This document shows positions 1 through 12,188 of a DNA stretch of 64,000 nucleotides, piece by piece (positions within the stretch are counted from its first letter, which is position 1; every line of letters starts with the position of its first letter). The DNA comes from Oreocharis arfaki (Eukaryota; Chordata; Aves; Passeriformes; Paramythiidae): NCBI GenBank assembly GCA_013398015.1, contig VZRR01007600.1, positions 124,001 through 188,000 of the forward strand, written 5' to 3'. The position numbers and the translations under genes are program-made. The notes beneath the pieces were generated by a model. That model made no database searches. It was not told where the DNA came from and saw only the letters and a list, made by a program, of their open reading frames with translations.

Positions 1-3000
1 TTTCAAGCTAACTTACTCGATCTTCTGACAGCTGGACAATTCTTTAGAGCTGCTGTTTTACAGACAGTTACATTCTTATTCAGAACTCGAGAAAGGTGTG
101 TATCAGGAATTATTTCTGTATTTTATAACAAACCTTCTATCACAGAATCAAGGCAATCACAAGTGCCCCGTGGCTTAACAAACCAAAAAGAAACCCTGAT
201 GGAATATGCCCTGCTAGCAACAGAGCCACTTTCATCTACCACTGGTTCATCACTGGTTCTCCACCTTGTCTAAATACTTGGCATTTATTAGGGATAATGC
301 TATATAGGCTGTGATCAGGTCTAAGATGTAGGAACTGTCTACACTGTGAAGGGTAAGCTAATTGGCACCCAGCCTAATCCTGAATACAAAAATCTCATGG
401 TACTATGCACAGGAACTGTCTGCTTCATTTTACAGATCAAGAAATCTGACCAGAGTAACAAAAAGCCAGAAACCCACAGTTTAATCTACTTCATTAAGAT
501 CTTAGCAATAAGAACATTCTCCCAATTATTATACTCTTTGACAACACAGTCTACTGAATATTCATTCAAGAAAAAGGTTGTAATTTACAGGACAGAATTA
601 AAAGTCTTATAGAAGATATTTTCCTTAACATACTTTAATTAAAACGTGGTGGTCTTAGTTAAGCTGAATATTATTTTGCTAACATCATACTACTTTCAAA
701 GCAGTAAAAATACCTCTTAGGCAAGCAAAGGACCAACAAAAGTTCAGCGTAGTAGATCACATGGTCAGCTGAACACTAATACCATTTTTCAATTTTTATG
801 AAAACAAACTTGTTCCCATGAAGCCCAAATCAGACCCCAAAGCAATACTGTACAGCTGATATAGTGAAAGTTTAGAGAAGGTATTTAGATTTATCAGCAA
901 TTCTTGTTACAATTGTTATAAGCCACAGCAGTGTGAGTCAGACCCAGACTCAAAGAAGAAGGGAAAGTAATTTGTACCCAAAGAATAAAACAAGCTCTTG
1001 CTTGGCTAGGACCTTGAAGAAAAGATAAGGAGGGCGGGGACAGCGGGTAGTAGGAAATTTTTCAGGAATAATTTTTTACATAGTCAAAGAGCCCAAAGAA
1101 AAAACTTAAGAAAGGCAAGTCATCACATAAATTAATTCGACTTATATCCAATGAGAATGGAAAATTGAAATTTAAAACAATGTGATGATCTCATTCAGAG
1201 GTTTATCTGACTGATGTCCAGAAGCTTTGCTGTCTCCTCTGACATCCATATGCATATGCAGTAGTCTCTTACCACTACAGTGAATCAAGAGGTAACTAAA
1301 GCAATTCAGCATTTTAAGAGTCACTTCCCCAAGGAAATTACTAGATTAGATTATCAAATACAAAAAAAGATATTCCAGTCTTTGAACTGTACAACAGCCC
1401 CACTCCCTAAGACCATCTTAACTAGCTACTGTGAATCCATTTACTTAGATACCGAGATCCACCTACTGGGCCCTCCGAAAGCAGCTAAACGGTTTTCATT
1501 ACAGAAAGAGTTGATTAAGACTCCTGTCATCAGTCATCACCCCATATCACATATTCTTGGAAAGGAAAAAAGGCATTCCCTTAATTCAACAACTAAAGTG
1601 CCCCTGAATATCAAGTTAAATATTCCCAGTTCATCTTAAAACTGACCTGCTAACTCATGCAAAAACTGCAAACTCTCCTTAATACTAGATTTTACATCAA
1701 AACTAAATCAAAGATCTGGATACATTTCTAAATACAGAAAATCAGACTTTAGAGTAACAAATTTATGTAGACACTGCATTAGAAAAGTAACACTGTGCTA
1801 AATTAGGCTCCATGAAAGCTGTGAGTATCATGACCAGAAAAAGATTTCTTTCATGAAAGATCAAGTTTCTCTGAATAAAGCAGATTTCTCTCGTGCAGAT
1901 TACATGGGAGTCTGGTTACTGCTTGCATCGGGTTGCCTGCACAACTGATGTTCCCCTGACTCTGCTGTTCTTACACTGCCAGCACTGTATGTGGGTACCT
2001 AATGGAGCAACTGCCTCAAGCACGAACTTTTGATTAAACTGTAGATTTTCGCACACGACATAAGACATCTCTCCTATGCGCAGAAATTTGAACAGGCAAT
2101 TCTTCAGCCTCCACTTACAGCAGGACAGATAAAATACTTTATCTTCCTTCTTTCCATCACAGCTACTAAAAGACAACAGAGTCACAAATAAATTCCCCTT
2201 CTCAAACTACTTTTACCATGCTTCACATGCATGAAGGATAATTTACTCCAATTTGCCCTCAGCAGTTGATAAGTGCTCAAATTATCACCCTGCAGGAGAT
2301 GGAGCAAGTCTTATACACAAAGATTCCTTCCTTCTCCTCCTCCTCCTTCACTCCTTAACTATCAAATATAAAAGTTATACCTACTTCTAGCTTTCAGCTG
2401 CCAGGTCCATGCCACACGTACAGTTAGGGATTTATTTTAGCAGTTTTCAGGAGCACTCCCTTATTGCAGCATTTACCCCTGGCTATATCACAGCTATCAC
2501 ATGGGTCTCATTTTTGGATCAAGGTACTCCTGGTGATGGAAATGGGAAGACTGTATGTTTGACAGGATTAAAAATAACTTTCCTCCTGCTCATATTTCTG
2601 TTCCTTGGTCTTCAACAGTTAGGTCCAACAGTAGACTGTTTATCCTGATGCATCCAGAAATGCTTCTGCAGAAACCTTCTCTTTCCACTGCTTTTCAAAG
2701 TTAAACACACATGCATGGTAACAAAAAAGAGGCTGACCATTCTTTAAGTCACCAGTCTAGAAAGCTGGGGAATCAGCTCCTGCAGCTGGCTACAGCACAT
2801 ACCTCTGTGCACTTCAGGCACAGCCTAGGTCACTTGCCACGTCATTTTTTCTACTAGTTGCAAGATAATCAAAGACGCAAAAAGACCAGGGTTGGAGGTT
2901 TTTTTACACATTTTATCATAAAGGGTAACATAAGATACCTATCTCTGCCTATACTACATGACCTTTCCACACATCAATAACATAATTAAAAATTCTAATA

Positions 3001-4621
3001 TAGTAGTTCAAATTACATCCATTGTGAAAATTTACACTGACTGCTATGCTAATCACAATAACATTGAACCTTGAACTTACTCATTTCAAACATGAAGATA
3101 AACAATGAAGGCCAATTCTCCCATTATACAATACAACACAACCACCAAAATTCTTAATCTTTCAGGCAGTGCCAAAGAACATGCCAGGTGCTGTACACAC
3201 AATCACAATGGGTTGTGCTGAAATCCTGAGTGCAGTTGCTGGAGTTTATATGGCTTTACCAGATGCTTCTCAGATGAACTATGAAAATATTTTACAATTA
3301 AATGAGCAGCTCTGAACAAAAAGATTTTAGATATATAAGTGAACACACTAAATCAAGCTGCTGGTGGACTGAACAGCAAGACAAGCAGGCTTTGACCTCG
3401 AGGAGACCAATTCTTCAGAAGAGAGGAACCCACTAAGAGAAAAGTAATACTCTAAATGAAACCTCTGAACTAAACTCTTCCATGTTTACAGGCTAGTGTG
3501 ATCTAGGCACAGCTGTACATAAGAAGACACTGGGAGGAAGTCTTCTACAACAGAGGTTATTAGCCATTAATAAAGGTGTTAGGCTACTTGTGAAGTATTA
3601 ACAAATTTGTTCTATTAACAAACTTTACTTCAACAGGGACAAGTCAAATTGTGGGATTCCTGGTTCAGCAGAAATAAAATTAAGCACTTAAGTATTTGGC
3701 AAACTATCATCTTCAGTCAGAGCAGAACTTGATATTCAGTTTTTATTATTACCAATCAGGCTGCAGAGAGACTGTACTGATTGTGTACTGCAAACACAAG
3801 ATACAAGGACTGTGCCCTATGAGGAAGAGTATAGCATGGTTAGACTGCATCCATACACTTGACCACACCTTGGGTCATTAAGGAGACAGATCACAATACA
3901 AGCAGTCCTAATTATGGACAACAGGGATATCTATAAAAGATTAGAGACAACTGCCTTTGTAATTTGCCCCTAGTATGTTATTTTATATAACTTCTAAAAG
4001 AAACACACTTGCAAACAGCATTTTCCACAATTACTTAGTAGGTAAAGAGTGAGACAGAGAAGCTGACAACTGGCACACCAAGTACTACATACCCAACATC
4101 AACGTCTGATGCATCCTCTGAGGCAGATGAACCACTGCTGCTTTTACTATTATTTTCAGCACAGCATAGATTCCTCTGCATACAAGAACACAAATTCCTC
4201 TCCAGCACACATACAGATGAGTAACTAGAAAGCATTCTTAATTGCTACATAAATCGCATGTGGCTACTTAGCATAGCCAAATACATGTCTGCATAGGAAG
4301 CACTCTCCTCAAAACTGTCTGCAGTATTTCATCAACCTCACAGTAAAGCAAGCATGCCAAAAGGAAAATGGCAATTACTCACTCCAAGTCAATTCATACC
4401 TGTCTACAGAAACGTGCAGGCTTTGTTACAGGAACCTGAACCCATACAAAAGCCTGACAACACTGTAGTCAGGTAAGTGCTGCACTGAAACCGGGAGGAT
4501 GACAGCATGCTGGGCTAGCTTCAGTCCCATCGGGGCACGCCTCTAACATCTGTGGGACTGCTGGTTTTAAGACCTTTCCTGAATGTTGGTCTCAAAAAGT
4601 AGAAATCCATATGTGTGCATG

Positions 4622-4645
4622 TTAGATTTATACATATAAATCTAA
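4622..4645. repeat. AT-rich palindrome, 11-bp arms
   Basis: The arm ttagatttata, a ca spacer, and the exact inverse tataaatctaa lie inside a longer AT-rich, TATA-repeating stretch (about 4604-4690) in RASSF3 intron 1. This is likely an ordinary AT microsatellite-like hairpin. Confidence 0.85.
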
Positions 4646-4962
4646 ATATTTTGTATCTATACATAGATAATATATAATTTTTTTTTTAAATGTGAGCATG
4701 CATCCATAACAGCCCTACTGTTTCTACCTAAGAATAAAGTGCAGGATATACTGAATAGCCTGGCCCCATGTGCTGCCTGCAGAAGCCCCCAAGGCCTTAT
4801 CTGCCCATCCATGAGGGGAGCTGGACAAGAGACCTGTCAGTCTCATGTCTCTCTTCATGAAGCTTACACTGCTTGCCTTGACTCACTAGGATAGTGTCAC
4901 AGGCAAATGCTGCATTACACACCCAGCGCTTCATCCAAAATTCTCTGTTAACCAGTTTATTT

Positions 4963-6060
4963 AGAATCATAGAACACCCTGAGCTGAAAAGGACCCACAG
5001 GGATCACCAAAGTCCACCTCTTGACCCTACACAGGACAACCCAAGAATCACGCCATGCGCCTGAGAGCATTGTCCAAGTGTTTCTTGAACTCTGTCAGGC
5101 TGGAGCTATGACTGCTTCCCTGTGGAGCCTGTTCCAGTGCCCAACCACCCTCTGGGTGAAGAGCCATTTACTGGTATGTAACCTGAACCTCCCCCTGACA
5201 TGCTTTCAGGCCATTCCCTTGAGTTCTGTCACTGGTTACAAATGTGAAGAGATCAGTACCTGCCCCCCCACTTCCTCTCACGAGGAAGTTGAAGATGGCA
5301 ATGAGCTCTCCCCTCAGTCTCCTGTTCTCCATGTTGAAGAGACCAAGTGAGCTCAGGTGCTCCTCAAACACCTTTCCCTCAAGGCCATTCACCACTCGCC
5401 ATATTGCCCCCCTTTGGACACTCTCCAACAGCTTTATATCTTCCTTACATTGTGCCCATTCCTTACAGTTTTGGGCAACATCTTCCTTACACTGCCCAAA
5501 GCTGCCCCCAGCACTTGAGGTGAGGCTGCCCCAGTGCAGAGCAAAGCAGGACAATCCCTTCCCTTGCCTGGCTGGCGATGCTGTGCCTGATGCACCCCAG
5601 GACACAGCTGGCCCTCCTGGCTGCCAGGGCACTGCTGACTCATATTCAACTTCCCCTTGACCAAGAGCCCCTGGTCCCTTTCCATGGTGCTGCTCTCCAG
5701 CCTCTCATTCCCCAGTCTGTCCATACATCCAGGGTTGTCCCATCCCAGGTGCAGAAGCCACCACTTGCCCTTGTTAAACTTCGTATGGTTAGTGATTGCC
5801 CATCTCTCTAATTTGTCAGTGTCTCTCTGCCTTTTAGGGAGTCAACAGCTCCTCCCAATTTAGTGTCATCAGCAAATTTATTTTGTATTCCTTCCAGTCC
5901 TGCATCCAACTCATTCATGAAGATGTGGATGAGCTCTGGGCCGAGGACGGAGCCCTGCAGAACTCCATGAGTGACCAGCTGCCAGCCTGATGTTACCCCA
6001 TTCACTTCGACCCTTTGTGCCCAACCCATGAGCCAGCAGCTTGTAACTGTTAATGCAGCA
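4963..6060 (-). mobile_element. CR1 non-LTR retrotransposon, 5'-truncated and degraded
   Basis: This is a chicken-repeat-1 LINE inserted on the minus strand. The plus strand starts with the inverted CR1 3' end (agaatcatagaacaccctga...) and continues through the typical reversed tail (cctgttccagtgcccaaccaccctc). Minus-strand translation shows pieces of the CR1 reverse transcriptase. There is an active-site block with FADDTKLGG (FADD codons at 5864-5875) preceded by GVLQGSVLGP, then DRLGNERLESS and KLNMSQQC, then SLGLFNMENRRLRGELIA and SDRTQGNG near the C-terminus. These pieces fall in three reading frames (ORFs ending at 5808, 5434 and 5168), and sequence between KLLAHGL and WAQRVEVNG is missing. 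The copy is therefore dead, and its 5' half is absent as usual for CR1. The left boundary is good to a few bases; the right boundary is approximate. Confidence 0.93.
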
Positions 6061-9000
6061 CTGGTGCCACTGACTTTTTACAGAAGAGACAAATTGTAGC
6101 ATCAGTTTCTACTTCAGTTTTTCTTCATAATTTTGCTCTTGCACTAGCTAAATGTTAATCAGCAAGACCCTGTTTCAAAACAGTCATTCTGATATTATTC
6201 TTACATAGTGATCTACAGTTGAAATAACAGATCATGAAAAGGGGGTATCAAATTTTCTCCTTCTTTTAGTAACTTTTTATTGGTTTTTTTTTTAAATCTC
6301 TTTAGCGTGTTCAGACAATCTTCAGTTCTGTTGCGCTGCAGAGCACTTTCCTGAATTCACCAGACTCTTCAGTTAAAAGAAAACTCCTCGTGTCTGCATG
6401 TCTATTCACATGTGTTTAAAGAAACCTAAGTCTAAACATTTTGGACCACAAAACTGTAGGTGCCCAATACTTTCTGACTTAAGCAAAACTCCACAGCTCT
6501 GCCCTTCTGCTTTGCACTTAAAGCAACACGATTATCCCAACTCAATTACATCACTTAATTCACAATATACCCACACTTACTACGTGTTCCTGATCTTACT
6601 AATGTGAAGCCTAGCTACTGTACTCCAAGACTCCAATAGGTGAATCAAACATTTATTTTCCTCCAACAAAAAGGAAAAAAAAAAAAAAATCAGTGTTTCT
6701 CTGGTGATACTTAAAGAAATGTCAATAACAAAGGTAAAAACACATTGTTTGTGCTCCCAAACTTTATAGAGAAGTAAGTGCCTGAGATGCACTTAGTATA
6801 GTATTAACAAACTAAAAACAGTGGAAAGGTTAAGAGTTACTCATCTAGTCTGAATACTACCTGCCGCTGGTGCTGCACTCATGACACTTAAACTGCTGAA
6901 TGTAACAGCACTCATTACATTGCACTCTGCTTAGGACAGTACGTTAAACCCATCTCTCCTAAACTTGTCTCTTAAATTTTTGTGTACGCTAGTAGTTACC
7001 CTTTCATATAGTTAAGTCCTCAAAATTTAAACCAGTGACTCCAAGAACCAACTGGGATGATAAACCAGCGTATGGCAATCAGCATACACAGCACATAAAT
7101 CTCATCTCACCTCCAGAGGCTGTCAGACACCAGCAGGGGACTTAGAGCTCACCACAAAATGGCCATCAAGCCCCTCCAAGTTACTGACACACACAAGCTG
7201 CATCAAGTGCTCCAAGAGAAGAGTGAGGAAGAAACACAAAATAAGGACCACTAGTTTACTGTCACAATGATGTGGGCCTTAAAATACACACAATCTCTAT
7301 CCTACTCATTCCTTCAGCTCTCAACTTTCAAGTATTTCAGTTGCGACAATGTTTATCCCATAATATTCACTGACTGCCAAATGGATTTAAAAAAAAAAAG
7401 AACAAAACATTACTGGATATTTTTAGTTGCCTTTTTTTAAATAAGTTTCACGACTACATGTCAAACATAAACCTAAACTTTTTGGCTCCAAAGCAAGCCT
7501 ATAATTAGAAACCTCATTTTTTCTGGTAGTCAGGAGAGCCATTTTCCCTAGGGAATGTCACAGAAAGGAAACCCAGGAAGAGTCGTAATGGCCAAACAAC
7601 GTGAAACATTAATAACGGACACTGGTAACACAAAGGCGTCCTAACTAGGCTTGAGCAGCTACAAATTGCATTTTACTACTAGAAACTGTTTTCTTCCAAA
7701 ATTAAATGCTTTTTTAATGGTCTCTCTTCCTCTCAATTACATGCCTCAACCTACTGTGGAAATTCATGTGGAAGAAACCTAAAAAAAGGTGTCTGTGATC
7801 AGAAGTTCGTCCTACTTCCTCCCATTTTTACCAGCTCACTCATTAAAAATAAAATAAAAACCCCAAAAAACTGCTACACCTTTCCTGCCAAACCTCCTCC
7901 TCCAACAGTGAAATGAGACGCTGCTGGTTACCTTGTCAAGACTAGTTAGGGATGAGACTGTCACCCTCTGCCTTTTGCCTTTCCCCTTTATACCTCCTCT
8001 GCTTTTATCTATCTGCTTTTCACTTCCAGCTTTTTTATGAACTTCCTTTCCCACCACCATTACCACACCTGCAAATCCCACTGACAAGCAGAAAAGACAG
8101 CCACAAAGCCAATGTCACGGCAGGGGGCACCAGGTGAGGGTGCAGGGGAAGGAACTCAGCGGGTCTGCAAGCTGTGAAGACCAAGACCAGTAAGAGGAAG
8201 AGAGGGGGAGAAATCAGATCTCAGACAGAGAAGGACCAGTGTTGACAGTGAGGCAATGAGGACATCCTTGGGTGCAGAAGGAACGTGCATTTTTTTGGAA
8301 ACTGCCAACAGAAGAGATTCCATTTTTCTTGCAGACACTTCTACAGAGCCTTGTATGAAATGGTAGATAAAACAGAGCACACAGCAGCATTCTGGGTTTT
8401 TTCCCAAAGAACAGAGCAGCATTCAAGTGTCAAACTTCCTATATCCAAGCCATTTTGTATGAGACATCAACCAGAACTCTCTCACATTTTGTGTGCAAAC
8501 TATTCACGACCCAGATGCTTAACAGAACCTGTAGGACTGGCCCTCTTCTAGCAGCTGGGATCCATAACCTCCATAGCACTACCAGCTTCCAAAGCAAGGT
8601 TTCCCAAAGCACAGTGGTGTCCTCTCTCACAGATCCTTCACATGTAAGGGCAGAGAGAGAGATCTTGACCATAGCCTCTTCTCATGTTTCTAATCCTTAC
8701 AGTTCCAGTGGAAGGGGCCCTCAAACACAGAGCAGGCAGAACCAAATACAGGGATGTCCTCAGGTTTTTGCAGTCATCCTGATAGAAGACATGAGCTCAG
8801 CATGGCTTGGAACTAACCACCTACAATGCTTGAAAGGCCACTGTCCATCGAGACCCCTGAGAAGGGAAAAGCATAGCAAGGATTTACATCAACTCTGCTC
8901 AAAGTGAGATAATTCAGGGAACTGGTGTGTGGAAGGAAAGCGCAGAAAACATACACAGGAAGATGCACATCCCTCCAGCATATGGTGGGGCTTGCAGCAG

Positions 9001-11639
9001 CAGGCACGACTGTTTTCAATTTTCCTGAAGGATGGGGGTGGGTGGGAGGAAATAGGGAGAGAAAGGGGTCAGCTTTCAGAAGTTTGCCAAGGATCTTATT
9101 TTGGTATTTTCTCTACAGGGAATGGACAATTTCCAAAGGCTTGATCATACAGAAGCACGGGTGTAATCTTGCAAAAGCCTCTGTACATGGATAACCTTAC
9201 CTCACATGAGTAGTCACACTGGCAGGACAAAAATATTTACAGTTCTGCCTTTTTCATTTATTAAATGACTCACTGCAAACATGAAACAGGGCCACACCGA
9301 GTTTAATCTAGTTTCTGACACTTAAATTTTACAAGAGACAGAGATGATCAGAAACCTTAAATAAAGCTAAACTTTCAGAAGCAGTAACACAGCATAAAGC
9401 AACCTGCCTTTTTATTCACACTGCCAGAGAAATAACTCTGGGACTACTGCTCAACCCCAAAACACCATACCACCTATTATATGCTGCAGTGGTTTTTACT
9501 GCAATTTTTTTTAGAAGTGGTACAGAGAGAGGAAAAGTTGTCTAAATCTCTAACCACTCTAGAGATCAGGCATCCTAGGCAAAGACCAAAGGTACTATTG
9601 CTAATGTTTTACATCAGAATCGCTGTCGATTCATTAATCCTGTCTCAGTTGCAGAATCTGACATATTTAAGCCCATCCTTGCCCAACTAAACAAAGCCAA
9701 AAAATTCATTACTTAAGCTAGTGAATGACCTTTTTTCTTTCTTTTCTTTGGAAATCTATACAAAACAAGGCTAAACACTAGTACTGACTTTTTCTGCAGG
9801 CACAGCTGCAAGCCAAATGCTCTAAACCATTTCTTCCCTGAAAGAAAGGGGGCAGAGAGAGCTAAGACAGAAGGATAAATGTAACTGGCAGCATTTAAAG
9901 TCTTCTACAAGAAGAGAAACCCACACTGCAAAACTTAATATTTGTGTAGTTGAGAAAGACACAGAAACAATAACTATCAGCTCCCCTCTTTTCTCTTTGC
10001 TCAGGGGGACATAGTATGCATTTTTTGACTAAACCTCAAATACAAACCAAAAGTAGCATCCTCATCCCTACAAAGAGGCTTATTATGACTGTTATTGCTG
10101 GAAGGGGAAACTCACTCTTACTGGCCACATGACTGTTGAAATCTACATTCAGCATTGTTTGGAGATTTTTTTTTTCTCTATAAATCAGCAGTTGAGAGCA
10201 ACTGGTAAGAACTTTATGACTAGAAACATTAGCTGACTATTTCTGATGCTGCAGAGTCAGCAATACAGATCAGTTTGTTCCAGCCTAGTAAATACATATT
10301 TAAATATGTACCCTGCAACACCTCACTGCAGTATTCTTTTGGGAAACATTACTAGAGAAGAATATAAAATTTTAGTTACGAGGGTTTTTTTTCCAGTCCC
10401 CCTTGCTTGGAAATGTTAACACCATACACAACAATTTACACATTTGCACAATTTACTACTTATACAGCTAATATTTAGTAACACAACTCAAACAATAGCA
10501 TTAGAAAGACATGTATGTTTTTAGGATCTGAATCAAACATAGGCCTTCTCACATGTCACGATACAGCAGCTACACAGAGGCAGACAGCAGTTAGGCATCT
10601 ATTCACACAGTACTGTCACACCAGGATGCTCCTCTGTAAGGGCCAGGTGGCAGCCAGTGCTGGCCAAATAGGTTAGCAGATGAAGTTCAAGGACACTCCA
10701 CAGCACTCAGCAGCTTCCAGAGAATACCTGAGGTTAGTGGGAGGCTGAAACTCAAAATGGATGAGACAAAAACAACCGCTGAGGAGAGGTGTCAAGGGAA
10801 GTATCCTGGAGAAGCAGCCATGACCTGATACACAACTGGTCCCAGCCTATTTGCTCCAAGTGCCCAAGCTCAGGTGTAGGGAGAGGGTGTGCCCAGGCTC
10901 CCTGCCAAACATTGCAGAGGAAGTTAAAGCTCAAGAGAGCTCTTGCACTTCCTCAAACGGGAGCAGGAGTTTCCTGAGGGGCAGCTGGAGGGTTTCAGTT
11001 TTAAGCAAATCACAAAGGGAACATAACCTCAGAGAAAAAGAAACCAAGATTGGCTTTCTGCAGCAGAACATAGCCTACAGGAATGGCTGTGGGCAATGAA
11101 CGATGTTTTTTGATGTGCCAGAGGAGGACCAGAGGGCAGCTGAGGTATCCAGGCTTTGAAAAGCAAGTTTATAACCAGGTCCCCATAGCAGCAGTGATAC
11201 TAACACTGAAATCCAGTGGGGAAAACTACTAAGAGTTTGTAGAAAGAAACAGACACTGAACAGAAGGAAGGCACTGATGCTGGTGGGAGCAGGTGAAGAA
11301 CCAGCATAAACAGGCTCGATAGCTTATAGCCAGCCATCCCTACAATGAGATCCTGTGAATCGGGAAGAGAAAAATGAGGGGGGGATAGACTGCTTAGCTA
11401 AAGAAGTGTGACGTTTACCCTATATGGTTCAATGACTGCTCTGGGTCGGACAGGTCCTCCACTGAAATTTCAACGCTGCCCACACAAGGGGTTGGTTCGG
11501 AGTTTTTGCTTTGTTTTTAATCAGTTCTTCACTTCAAAGACCCACTTGCCTGAGCCTGAATGCTTCAACCAAGCCACTTAAACACTTCAGAGGGCCTTTC
11601 CCTGCCAACAAACCAGCTGAAGAGGCTGTCATTCACCTT
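6061..11639. other. Non-coding RASSF3 intron sequence, no repeats recognised
   Basis: This is AT-rich unique sequence between the CR1 copy and the CpG island. It has A runs at 6675-6689 and about 7389-7398 and short chance ORFs (longest 150 codons at 8455-8907, plus strand). It contains no exon with RASSF-type coding content, tRNA-like element or microsatellite of note. From about 10.6 to 11.5 kb the GC content climbs slightly toward the island. Confidence 0.6.
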
Positions 11640-12053
11640 GGAATGAGCTCCGAAAGAGCGAGGAGGCAGACCCCGCCGTGCCCCGCACAGGCGGCAGCGG
11701 GGCCGACAGCGCGGTTACTCTCCGCACGAACAAGCGATTTCTGGTCACATCCGCTGCCCGCCGGGCAATGGGGGTCCCTCAGCCCGGCTGCCGAGAGGGG
11801 CACGCCGGCGGGGGACCCTTCCAGTGACCCCCGGCCGCGCGGGAGCCCCGCTGGAAGGCTGCCGAGGGAAGCCCTTGCCGGCCGCCTCCTCCCCGCTCCG
11901 TCCCGGCGCTCGGGCGGCTCCGCGGGTCCTTCCCCGTGGGGGAGGGGGCGGCGGACACGTGGAGGCCGAGCCGGAGAGAGCCGGCCCGGCCTGGCCCGGC
12001 CCGGCAGCAGCTGCCCCGCGGGGCGCAGCCGCCCCTCTCGCCCGGCGCACGGC

Positions 12054-12059
12054 ACTTAC
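12054..12059 (-). promoter_or_regulatory. Splice donor of RASSF3 exon 1 (GTAAGT)
   Basis: The plus strand reads acttac, so the minus strand reads CAA|GTAAGT, a near-ideal U1 site. It fixes the 3' end of exon 1 at 12060 and leaves phase 0. The coding similarity to RASSF family N-termini stops exactly here: the continued frame becomes GC-rich sequence (VSAVRRARG...) with no family likeness. Confidence 0.9.
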
Positions 12060-12188
12060 TTGCGGGGCGGCGCGGCTCTTGCCCGGCGGCCTCCTGAAGA
12101 AGGAGGTGCGCGCGGTGAAAAAGAACTCCTCGGACTCTTCCTCCTCCAGGCTGCTGTACCCGCTGCTCATGCTGCTGGTCCAGGTCAT
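12060..12188 (-). CDS. RASSF3: RASSF3 first coding exon (partial gene: N-terminal 43 codons)
   Basis: This is the first coding exon of Ras association domain family member 3, a small scaffold protein whose later exons (not in this window) carry a Ras-association domain and a C-terminal SARAH coiled coil that binds Hippo-type MST kinases. The minus strand reads MTWTSS, then SSGYSSLEEEESEEFFFTAR, then a basic tail TSFFRRPPGKSRAAPQ. From memory, human RASSF3 begins MSSGYSSLEEDAEDFFFTAR, and the paralogues RASSF1C and RASSF5C share the MT..SS..SSGY start and the FTA(R/K)T motif. The exon ends in phase 0 after CAA at a perfect GTAAGT donor. Two starts are possible. ATG at 12188 gives the longer form and matches the RASSF5C start MTVDSSMSSGY. 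ATG at 12170 has the better -3 base (A) and matches the human start. The frame stays open upstream through GC-rich 5' sequence, which I treat as untranslated. The remaining exons are off the left edge, so the gene is partial here and not necessarily broken. Confidence 0.93.

Larger units (their letters stand above)
1..12059 (-). other. RASSF3: RASSF3 intron 1 (5' part; continues past the left edge)
   Basis: No minus-strand frame to the left of exon 1 encodes the conserved next exon of RASSF3, nor any part of the Ras-association or SARAH domains, so this whole stretch is read as intron. RASSF3 is known to have a long first intron in mammals. Scanning shows AT-rich unique sequence, one CR1 copy, an AT-rich palindrome near 4630, short A runs (6675-6689 and around 7390) and chance ORFs only. 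The 8.0-9.2 kb part is slightly richer in GC and has several overlapping ORFs on both strands, none with recognisable protein features. The right end, from about 11640, lies in the CpG island. Confidence 0.75.

Noticed and set aside
1247..1258. catatgcatatg palindrome with an octamer-like core
   Set aside because: At twelve bases in AT-rich sequence it is expected by chance; no promoter context.
5168..5724. Minus- and plus-strand ORFs of 96-154 codons
   Set aside because: They are frames of the CR1 retrotransposon copy, not host genes; the plus-strand ones are shadows.
11633..12055. 140-codon minus-strand ORF directly downstream of RASSF3 exon 1
   Set aside because: It lies beyond the GTAAGT donor, in intron sequence of the CpG island, and does not resemble RASSF3 exon 2.
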